Of a stretch of 64,000 nt of DNA, positions 42,895 to 49,001 are shown piece after piece (position 1 is the stretch's first letter; each line of letters starts with the position of its first letter). Location: positions 248,001 through 312,000 of the forward strand of contig JACKKD010000002.1 of NCBI GenBank assembly GCA_020637675.1, written 5' to 3'. The notes below the pieces were generated by a model, which saw only the letters and a program-made list of their open reading frames with translations, did not search any database and was not told the origin of the DNA. The stretch is from Paracoccaceae bacterium (GTDB taxonomy: Bacteria; Pseudomonadota; Alphaproteobacteria; Rhodobacterales; Rhodobacteraceae). The position numbers and the translations under genes are program-made.

Positions 42895-43800
42895 ATGTTG
42901 AACCGCCGCCGCTTTCTGTCCATTGCCGCCGCAGTCTCGCTGGTGCCGGGAGCGGCACGGGCCGTCCCGGTCCATGTCGAGACCGGGATCGCGCTCGGCG
43001 CGCGCGTCACCTTGCGCCTTGCGCACCCCGACGCGCCGATCCTGGCGGGTGCTGCGATGGAAGAGGTTCGCCGCCTCGAGCGTATCTTCAGCCTTTATCT
43101 GCCCGACTCTGATCTCGTCCGGCTGAACTCCGAAGGCGCACTCGACGGGCCTCCCTTCGAGCTTCTCGAATGCCTGACAGTCGCGGGCGCGGTCCACGTC
43201 GCGAGCGGAGGGCGCTTCGATCCGACGGTGCAGACGCTCTGGCGGGCCGAGGCCACCGCGCGCGAGCGGGGGGCGCCGCTGACCGAGGAAGAGCGCCGGG
43301 CGGCACTGGCGCGCACCGGCTGGGGCCGCGTCCGCCTCTCGCCCGACAGGATCTCGCTGGAGCCGGGTTCGACGCTCACGCTCAACGGCATCGCGCAAGG
43401 CTACATTGCCGACCGCGTGGCCGCGTTCCTCGCCGCCCGCGGCCTGACCGAGGCCCTGATCGACACCGGCGAGATGGCCGCGCTTGAAGGTCCCGCGCAG
43501 GGGGGCTGGCCGGTTCGCTTGCCGGATGGCAGCGAGGTCGGCCTGCGCCGCCGTGCGCTTGCGACATCTGCGCCGCTCGGCATGACCTTCGGCGGCGACG
43601 GGCGGACGAGCCACATCCTCGACCCGCTCAGCGGCCGGCCGGCCCGTCCGCTCTGGCAGGCGGTCAGCGTGACGGCCCCGACGGCCGCGGTGGCCGACGC
43701 CCTTTCGACGGCGGCCTGCCTTCTGGCGACGCGGCAGGAGGTGGAACGTCTTTGCGACAGCTTCCCCGGCGCCGGGCTGGCGGCCGCCGTCGCGGCGTGA
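42895..43800 (+). CDS. nosX: NosX, ApbE-type FMN transferase
   Basis: 301 residues. A twin-arginine-like signal ('LNRRRFLSIAAAVSLVPGAA') exports it. ApbE domain: 'EVRRLERIFSLYLPDSDLVR', 'GRFDPTVQTLWR', 'LNGIAQGYIADRVAAFLAAR', 'SHILDPLSGRP' and 'TAAVADALSTAACLL'. It attaches FMN to the Thr of NosR. GGAGG lies 5 bases before the ATG at 42895; an in-frame ATG at 42880 is less likely. Last gene of the operon; insertion-sequence debris follows. Confidence 0.93.
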   Translation: MLNRRRFLSIAAAVSLVPGAARAVPVHVETGIALGARVTLRLAHPDAPILAGAAMEEVRRLERIFSLYLPDSDLVRLNSEGALDGPPFELLECLTVAGAVHVASGGRFDPTVQTLWRAEATARERGAPLTEEERRAALARTGWGRVRLSPDRISLEPGSTLTLNGIAQGYIADRVAAFLAARGLTEALIDTGEMAALEGPAQGGWPVRLPDGSEVGLRRRALATSAPLGMTFGGDGRTSHILDPLSGRPARPLWQAVSVTAPTAAVADALSTAACLLATRQEVERLCDSFPGAGLAAAVAA

Positions 43801-43949
43801 CCGGCCGTCAGGGCCTCGACAGCCTGAATGCGAGTGAAGGTGGCAGCCGGTCCTGCCAATTCGATCCGTACCAGCCGAAAGATCGTTCGCGCCCTCGCGC
43901 GCACCATCTCAGTGGCGCGTGTGGCTGCGCGTCGCGACGTGCAGGCTCC

Positions 43950-44425
43950 GGAAGGCGTTCACCCGCTCGTCGATCTCGGCGCAGAGGCGGCTGACCTGGC
44001 TCTTGGACATGCCGCCCGCGCCCATGGCCTTGACCAGATCGTCGACCGAGCGCGTCGAGACACCCTGGACGTAGGCTTCCTGGATCACCGCCACCAGGGC
44101 CTTCTCGGCCGTCCGGCGCGGCTCCAGGAAACTGGGGAAATAGCTGCCCTTCCGGAGCTTCGGGATCTCCAGCGCGATCCGCCCGGCACGGGTATCCCAA
44201 TCCCGGTCGCGGTATCCGTTGCGCTGGACATCCCGCATCGGCGTGCGCGCGCGCTTGGTCGCGCCCGTCCGCACCTCGACCTCGGCCTCCATGATCCGCT
44301 CGGCCGCGAAGGCCAGCATCTCGCGCACGAGGTCGCCATCGGCGTTCGGGGCGGCGCTCGGACCGACGGCGCGACCGCCCCTCACTCTCAACCAGTTCGA
44401 TCAGCGCCATTCTCTCTTCGGTCAT
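43950..44425 (-). pseudogene. IS256-family transposase, N-terminal fragment with frameshift
   Basis: Starts 'MTEERMALIELVE' at 44425, then changes frame and continues 'ADGDLVREMLAFAAERIMEA', 'RAGRIALEIPKLRKGSYFPS', 'ALVAVIQEAYVQGVSTRSVD' and 'MSKSQVSRLCAEIDERVNAF', after which homology is lost. The frame change falls at the 44-base palindromic repeat D (44343-44386). The catalytic half is absent. The sequence differs clearly from copy 1, so the two are different IS256 elements. Confidence 0.85.
44343..44386. repeat. Palindromic microrepeat, copy D
   Basis: 44 bases beginning CGTTCG, with core TCGGACCG then ACGGCG, and ending CTCACT. Arms GGGGCGG (44348-44354) and CCGCCCC (44375-44381) pair perfectly over 7 bases, with a sequence unlike the arms of copies A and B. 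It sits after 'MALIELVE' of the second IS256 transposase, where it shifts the frame. Confidence 0.58.
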
Positions 44426-44579
44426 CGTCGTCTCCGTTGTTGTCGGTTCCAGGTCCTGCAACCCGAACCTTCTCCGAAGATCGGCGATGACCGCCAGCGT
44501 CACCCACGGCCGCGCGGCTCGCGCTACGCCAAGGGCTCCGCGGGCGGCCTCCTACTACACCATGCGCTGGGATACTGCC

Positions 44580-44609
44580 GACCCGAGTGTTGGCTGGAAC
44601 CGGGATCAC
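44580..44609 (-). pseudogene. IS66 tnpB, first ten codons only
   Basis: A GTG at 44609 opens 'VIPVPANTRV', the usual start of IS66-family TnpB (read with Met). It overlaps the tnpA stop by 4 bases (GTGA), as is normal in IS66. After ten codons the IS256 terminus begins, so the gene is truncated by that insertion. Confidence 0.65.
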
Positions 44610-44965
44610 ACCGAAAGCCCCCGGATAAGCCGCGCCAGCGCCTCGGGATCATAGCCGCCGCTGATCCGCATCCGGTGACCCCCGGCCAGGTCGATCTCGA
44701 TCTGGTTCTCGGCGGCAGGTGCTGCCGGGGCAGACCTCGTCTCCGCGACAATCTCCACGGGCAGAAAGCGCGCCTCCTCTGACGCGGGCAGAGCCGAGGC
44801 AGGGTCCGGCGCAAACCGGGGATCGCGCAGCCACTTGAAGATCAGTTTGGCGTTCACCGCGTAGCGATGCGCCACCTGCGCCACCGAAACGCCAGGCGCA
44901 GCCGTCTGGAAACAGATCGACCGCTTCTCCTCGTCCGTCCAGAGCCGCTTCGTCCGACGCGCCAC
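44606..44965 (-). CDS. IS66-family TnpA (transposition accessory protein)
   Basis: 119 residues from a GTG at 44965. The helix-turn-helix part is 'RLWTDEEKRSICFQTAAPGV' and 'VAQVAHRYAVNAKLIFKWLR', typical of IS66 OrfA. The C-terminal 'GHRMRISGGYDPEALARLIR' is the conserved end. A longer frame from a GTG at 45001 is possible, but would start inside a hairpin. It is the only intact gene of this element; tnpB and tnpC are lost. Confidence 0.85.
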   Translation of the reverse strand: MARRTKRLWTDEEKRSICFQTAAPGVSVAQVAHRYAVNAKLIFKWLRDPRFAPDPASALPASEEARFLPVEIVAETRSAPAAPAAENQIEIDLAGGHRMRISGGYDPEALARLIRGLSV

Positions 44966-44976
44966 GCCATCACCAC

Positions 44977-45002
44977 AGTGTCCACTATCGATGGTGGACA
45001 CT
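44977..45002. repeat. Short palindrome before IS66 tnpA
   Basis: AGTGTCCAC (44977-44985) and GTGGACACT (44994-45002) form a perfect 9-base inverted repeat with an 8-base spacer. It lies just upstream of the tnpA GTG at 44965 and may be an operator, a transposase site or a remnant end. Confidence 0.5.
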
Positions 45003-45062
45003 ATCCGGCACTCTCAGCACGCGGCAGTGCGGTCAGGCCGGAGGGTTACGACAGGCCGACGA

Positions 45063-45155
45063 CGGCTCTGATGATGTGACCGTCCGCCTTAGTGGATCAG
45101 TGCAGACCTGCCATGGCACATCGATGCCGTCGGGGAGTGGTCACATCATCAGAGC
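45063..45155. repeat. 93-base segment with perfect 18-base inverted ends
   Basis: GGCTCTGATGATGTGACC (45063-45080) is the exact reverse complement of GGTCACATCATCAGAGCC (45138-45155). The 57 bases between hold no gene. It could be a miniature inverted-repeat element, or two facing copies of one insertion-sequence end. It lies between IS66 debris and the prs paralogue. Confidence 0.6.
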
Positions 45156-45189
45156 CGCCGGACGATCGAAAGGGATTTCGGGCGTGCAA

Positions 45190-45203
45190 CATGATCGGGA
45201 TCA
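45190..45203 (+). promoter_or_regulatory. FNR-type box (one mismatch) upstream of prs paralogue
   Basis: ATGATCGGGATCAA matches TTGAT-N4-ATCAA at all but the first base. It ends 62 bases before the prs ATG (45266), a plausible activator position. Confidence 0.55.
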
Positions 45204-45265
45204 AGGGCGGTCCGGGCCGCGATGGGGCATCCTGTCCGCGGCGCCAACCCCGGGAGGAGAGAGCC

Positions 45266-46243
45266 ATGCAGCTCTTCGCACTCGACGCGGCGCGGTCCTT
45301 CGGCGACCGCGTTGCCCAGCACCTGAAGACGCGGCTTCAGCCGCTCGAACTGCGGGAGTTCGACGATGGCGAACACAAGGCGCGTCCGCTGGTCAGCGTG
45401 CGCGGTCGGGATGCCTACGTGATCCAGGGTCTCGAGGGCGGCGGCGGACAGAGTGTCAACGACAGGCTGGTGCGGCTCCTGCTCTTTCTGGCGACGCTGA
45501 AGGATGACGGCGCGGCGCGGGTGACGGCAGTGACGCCCTACCTTGCCTATTCGCGCAAGGACCGCCAGACCAAGGCACGCGACCCGGTGGCGACACGGAC
45601 GGTCGCGCGCCTGATCGAGGCCGCAGGCACCGATGCCGTCGTGACGGTCGAGGTCCACAACCTCGCGGCTTTTCAGAACGCCTTCCGCTGTCCTGCCTGG
45701 CATCTCGACACCCATGCGCTTTTCGCGCGCCATCTCGCCCCGCAGTTCGGCGGGCGGGCGGTAACGGTGGTGTCGCCGGACGCGGGCGGCGTAAAGCGGG
45801 CGCAGCTCTTCCGCGAGATGCTGGAGGCAACCCTCGGGCGCGAGGTCGGTTCGGCGTTCATGGAAAAGCGGCGCAGCGCGGGCGTGGTCAGCGGCACGCA
45901 TCTCGTGGGCGACATCGGCGGCGCCGTGGCGATCGTCTTCGATGACATGGTGGCGTCCGGCGGCACCATGGTGCGGGCGGCGCGGGCGCTGAAGGACAGG
46001 GGCGCGGCCGAGGTCGTGGCCGTCGCGGCTCACGGTCTTTTCACCGGGGGCGCCGAAGGGGCGGTTAGCGATCCCTCCGTCGACCGGTGGCTGGTGACCG
46101 ACACGGTTCCCGCGCGCCGCCTTCCGCCCGACCTCCCAGCGCGGCGGGTGGAGGTGGTCAGCGCGGTGCCGCTCGTCGCCGAGGCGATCGGGTGCCTTCA
46201 TTCCAACGGTTCGATCACGGAACTTCTGGCGTTTCCAGGATAG
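45266..46243 (+). CDS. prs: Ribose-phosphate pyrophosphokinase paralogue
   Basis: 325 residues. Makes PRPP from ribose 5-phosphate and ATP. Family landmarks: 'LELREFDDGEHKARPLVSVR', the catalytic loop 'VTPYLAYSRKDRQTKARDPV', 'ETVTVEVHN'-like region ('AVVTVEVHNLAAFQNAFRCP'), and the PRPP loop 'AIVFDDMVASGGTMVRAARA'. It diverges from housekeeping Prs (tail 'SNGSITELLAFPG'), so it is probably a second, specialised copy. GGGAGGAG precedes the ATG. The upstream FNR-type box suggests low-oxygen induction. It overlaps the convergent phosphotransferase-like gene by 29 bases. Confidence 0.88.
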   Translation: MQLFALDAARSFGDRVAQHLKTRLQPLELREFDDGEHKARPLVSVRGRDAYVIQGLEGGGGQSVNDRLVRLLLFLATLKDDGAARVTAVTPYLAYSRKDRQTKARDPVATRTVARLIEAAGTDAVVTVEVHNLAAFQNAFRCPAWHLDTHALFARHLAPQFGGRAVTVVSPDAGGVKRAQLFREMLEATLGREVGSAFMEKRRSAGVVSGTHLVGDIGGAVAIVFDDMVASGGTMVRAARALKDRGAAEVVAVAAHGLFTGGAEGAVSDPSVDRWLVTDTVPARRLPPDLPARRVEVVSAVPLVAEAIGCLHSNGSITELLAFPG

Positions 46244-47261
46244 GGGCGACACGCTCGGCTTCCGCGAGGTAGCGTTCGGCCTGCGGCCGCCACTTCCCGG
46301 GGGTCCTTGGCGCGGGGTCGAGGAGATGCGCCAGCGCCTGCCGTGCACGAAACGTCGCCCGGTACGCCGTGTAGAAGGCCCAGAGCCGGTCGCCGGGGTC
46401 GTCGTCGAGGTGCTCGTGCGCCGCCGCGCGCAGTCTCGGGCCGACCCAGTCGGCGCCGAGCGCCGCGCATTCCGCGGCGAGCGTCGCGTATTCCTCGAAC
46501 GGGTCGAGAAGCCGGAACAGCCGCGCCAGTTCGAGGCAGTCGATGACCCGGATGGGCGGACCGAGCCAGACGTGCTCGGGACGGAGGTCCCCATGGCCCT
46601 CGACCACGTGTCCCGTGTCGAGCCGCCGCCGCAGCAGCGCCGGTTCCCGGTCGAGCACGCGCGCAAGCAGCGTGGTCAGGCGCGCCAGCCTCGGCGCCGC
46701 CTCGATGAAGGGTGCCTCGCTGAGCAGGGCGCGCGTTTCCGCGATCGTCTCGCGGTAGCGGCCGAGGTAGCTTCCGGCCGTGGGATGCTCGGCGGGGCAG
46801 GTCCGATGGAACCGGGCGAGGCGCTCCGCGATCGCGTCGATGTCCGCTTCCGACGTGCTTCCGGCCGCGAGCCGCCGGTCGAGAAAGCGTTCGTCCGCGA
46901 GCCGCCGCATCCGGACGAGCCATTCCGTGGTCACGCCCGTGCCGCCGAGCGAGAAGGTCCCGTCCCGCTCCCGCGTGAGCCGCGAGAGGCCGAGATATAC
47001 GTCCGCCGCAAGCCGGCGGTTCAGCCTGACTTCTTCGGCGCAGGCATCGTGCCGCAGGTCCAGACGGGTGAAGTTGATCGAGTTGCGGCGGACCGGTTTC
47101 TTCATCTTGTAGACGACGGCTGGGGTGAGGAAGACCCAAGCCATGCTCGTCTCGCGGATCTCCACCGGCACGTCGGTGCCATTGCGCAGCAACGCCTCGA
47201 CCGCCGCGACCTTCTCGGCGGCGGACGGTTCGCTGCCTGTCTTCCCGCGCGCCGACGTCAT
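46215..47261 (-). CDS. Aminoglycoside phosphotransferase-like kinase family protein (COG2187 type)
   Basis: 348 residues. Kinase-like fold: 'TSMAWVFLTPAVVYKMKKPV' carries the likely ATP-binding Lys, 'NSINFTRLDLRHDACAEEVR' follows, and the catalytic segment is 'GHVVEGHGDLRPEHVWLG' with 'IRVIDCLELARLFRLLDPFE' supplying the metal Asp. Many COG2187 proteins are fused to a P-loop kinase (COG0645); this one is not. Substrate unknown; a drug-resistance role should not be assumed. GGAGAG precedes the ATG at 47261. An FNR-type box lies 34 bases upstream. Confidence 0.82.
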   Translation of the reverse strand: MTSARGKTGSEPSAAEKVAAVEALLRNGTDVPVEIRETSMAWVFLTPAVVYKMKKPVRRNSINFTRLDLRHDACAEEVRLNRRLAADVYLGLSRLTRERDGTFSLGGTGVTTEWLVRMRRLADERFLDRRLAAGSTSEADIDAIAERLARFHRTCPAEHPTAGSYLGRYRETIAETRALLSEAPFIEAAPRLARLTTLLARVLDREPALLRRRLDTGHVVEGHGDLRPEHVWLGPPIRVIDCLELARLFRLLDPFEEYATLAAECAALGADWVGPRLRAAAHEHLDDDPGDRLWAFYTAYRATFRARQALAHLLDPAPRTPGKWRPQAERYLAEAERVAPILETPEVP

Positions 47262-47294
47262 CGGCGCATTCTCTCCGGCTGCGCGGGCGCGGCC

Positions 47295-47308
47295 TTGATC
47301 CGTGTCAA
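47295..47308 (-). promoter_or_regulatory. FNR-type box (one mismatch) upstream of the kinase-like gene
   Basis: TTGATCCGTGTCAA matches TTGAT-N4-ATCAA except for one base in the right half (GTCAA). It lies 34 bases before the minus-strand start at 47261, the same distance as the perfect box to nosC. Confidence 0.6.
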
Positions 47309-47649
47309 GCCGCGTTCCCGGCGGTGCAGCGGAACGGGCCGGGGATGGGCGGCCGGCGGGGTATTGCGTGGTTGCGTCATGCTCCCCGCAACGGGCGGGG
47401 TCGCGGTCGTGGCAGCATGCCTGTCCCTGGCCCCCCATGTAATGCCCAAGGGCGCGACACAGGCTCCCGGGCGGCTCCTCGGCTCACGGGGGCGGCCGGG
47501 TTCGCCCGGAAGTAGGGCGCCGAATGCCTTTCGGCGCCCCGGCGGCAGCGGGCGAGGCGAAGGACACATGCGGGCTTCCGGGGAAGCAAGGAGCATACGA
47601 GAGTGCGGGAACCTCTCGCTCCGCCGACCGTGTCTGCGTCATCGGCATC
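47309..47649. other. Gene-free interval with a perfect hairpin (47515-47539)
   Basis: No convincing gene is seen in these 340 bases. GGGCGCCGAA (47515-47524) and TTCGGCGCCC (47530-47539) form a perfect 10-base stem with a 5-base loop, but without a T-run. It could mark the end of a transcript or a small structured RNA. Confidence 0.4.
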
Positions 47650-47678
47650 TTGACCTCGGGCCCGTGCTGGCCTAGGTC
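47650..47678 (+). promoter_or_regulatory. Probable sigma-70 promoter of tRNA-Gly
   Basis: TTGACC (47650-47655) and TAGGTC (47673-47678) are separated by 17 bases, and the tRNA begins 13 bases after the -10 hexamer. The -10 is weak, as is common for GC-rich alphaproteobacteria. Confidence 0.45.
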
Positions 47679-47691
47679 AGCCTCACCCCGG

Positions 47692-47765
47692 GCGGGTATG
47701 GTGAAATGGTATCATGAGAGCCTTCCAAGCTCCAGGTGCGGGTTCGATTCCCGCTACCCGCTCCA
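47692..47765 (+). tRNA. tRNA-Gly(TCC)
   Basis: 74 bases including an encoded CCA end. The acceptor stem GCGGGTA pairs with TACCCGC; the T arm contains GGTTCGATTCC; the anticodon loop CTTCCAA gives anticodon TCC (reads GGA/GGG glycine codons). No integrated element is visible at its 3' end; a convergent beta-helix gene ends 25 bases downstream. Confidence 0.95.
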
Positions 47766-47790
47766 GGAAATCCCGCGCTTCGACAGCCCC

Positions 47791-48792
47791 TCAGAAGCGC
47801 ACGGAATAGTCCGGCTCGCGATTCCTCGGCCCGCCGAGGCCGCGCTGGAGCGTGTAGTTCTCCGCCTCGTTGTCGGCGAGCAACATGTTTCCCGAACAGT
47901 GGTCGATCCATATCCGCGGGATCCGTCCGCGCTGGCCGTCGGCATTGCGCACACGGTTGCCGGTGACCTCGAAATTGTTCACCTGGTTCAGGTGAATGCC
48001 ATTCGGGCTTGTGGTCGCGACCTTGTTGTCGCGGACGATCACGTTGGCATAGGGTCCGCCATGGAAGCTGATCCCCTGCATCTTCGCGCGCAAGGGATTG
48101 TCGGGCCGGACCGTCCATTCCACAAGCACGTTGTCCTTGACGACGAGGCCATTGAGCAGCCCGGAGGTCTTGAAGGCCTGGAAGGCGTCGGAGTGGTTCT
48201 TGTCGACCTGCATCGCGTCGGTGGCGCGATTGCCGATGACGACGCAGTTGTCCTCGGTGGCGCGGAAGGCATCGCCGGAAAAGCCGAAGATGAGGTTGCC
48301 GAATATCTCGGAGTTCTTGCCGCTGACACCGTAGCCGAAGTTCACGCCGATGGCGGCGTTGTTGCGGATGACGCTGTTCGGCCCTCGCAGGAGCGCCGCA
48401 CCGATCTTCGCCTCGGTCCAGTCGGCGAGCGTCCATTTGGCGTGGTTGTCGCTGTCGGCGCGGCCGCGGAAGAGCGTGTCGGAGACCTCGATGCCGGCGC
48501 AGTCGGGATAGGCGTGGATCAGATAGAGTTTGCGGTCGACGCGCGGCACCGGCGCGAGCGGCCACATCGTCAGCCCCGCGAAGGCGATGTTGGCGCAGTC
48601 GCCGAGGATGAGCTTCTCGAAATGCGCCGCGCCGGGCTTGGCGGCCCGGAGCGTCACCGTTGCCTCCGGCCGTATACCCGCGAGCCGCACCTCACCGAAC
48701 TGGCCGTTGAGTTCGATCGTGTCACGCGGCCCCGCCTTGCGGAGCAGCGACTGAAGGTCGCGGGCGTTCTCGGCCGAATGGGTCGTCACCAT
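47791..48792 (-). CDS. Right-handed parallel beta-helix repeat protein
   Basis: 333 residues made of beta-helix coils with Asn/Gly turns: 'NSVIRNNAAIGVNFGYGVSG', 'NSEIFGNLIFGFSGDAFRAT', 'NVIVRDNKVATTSPNGIHLN', 'NFEVTGNRVRNADGQRGRIP'. No signal peptide is visible, although such folds are usually exported; the start ATG at 48792 ('MVTTHSAENARDLQSLLRKA') looks cytosolic or exported by another route. It resembles pectate-lyase-like or alginate-epimerase-like helices, but catalytic residues cannot be assigned. It is convergent with tRNA-Gly. Confidence 0.78.
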   Translation of the reverse strand: MVTTHSAENARDLQSLLRKAGPRDTIELNGQFGEVRLAGIRPEATVTLRAAKPGAAHFEKLILGDCANIAFAGLTMWPLAPVPRVDRKLYLIHAYPDCAGIEVSDTLFRGRADSDNHAKWTLADWTEAKIGAALLRGPNSVIRNNAAIGVNFGYGVSGKNSEIFGNLIFGFSGDAFRATEDNCVVIGNRATDAMQVDKNHSDAFQAFKTSGLLNGLVVKDNVLVEWTVRPDNPLRAKMQGISFHGGPYANVIVRDNKVATTSPNGIHLNQVNNFEVTGNRVRNADGQRGRIPRIWIDHCSGNMLLADNEAENYTLQRGLGGPRNREPDYSVRF

Positions 48793-49001
48793 GTCCTCCG
48801 TCTCCGTTGCGCCGGGGCGGGGCGTCGGTTCCAGCCTAGCCGCAAGCCCGCCCCGGCCGCAACCCGGGCGACGGACGGGGGAGGCGCCCGGCGGCTTCCT
48901 GCCGCGCTGCGGCGACAGCGCCTGCGGCGTTGGCGCCCTTGCCCCGGGGCGCGCCTGCCCCTAAACCCCGGCGCAGAACCCCAGCCACCGGGAGGATGGG
49001 C

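Larger units (their letters stand above)
43950..44579 (-). mobile_element. Truncated IS256-family element (copy 2) inserted in an IS66 element
   Basis: Its right end, read on the minus strand from 44579, begins GGCAGTATCCCAGCGCATGG and has TGGTGTAG at 44555-44562. It directly interrupts the IS66 tnpB start. The left part of the element is missing: the transposase stops matching after 'ERVNAF' near 43950. The 100 or so bases between nosX and this point (43801-43949) are unassigned. Confidence 0.7.

Noticed and set aside
43884..43911. A fifth copy of the palindromic microrepeat
   Set aside because: CGTTCG, a nine-base arm, GCGCACCA and CTCA occur in order, but the ryGGCG block and second arm are missing, so it is too degenerate to count.
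45003..45062. A CRISPR array or attachment site near the IS66 debris
   Set aside because: No spaced direct repeats are present; the palindromes here are isolated inverted repeats.
46215..47261. An antibiotic-resistance aminoglycoside phosphotransferase
   Set aside because: The protein belongs to the broader kinase-like COG2187 type with chromosomal, housekeeping-like context; resistance cannot be claimed from the fold.
47692..47765. tRNA-Gly as an integration site of a genomic island
   Set aside because: No integrase gene and no repeat of the tRNA 3' end were found in the downstream sequence of this window.
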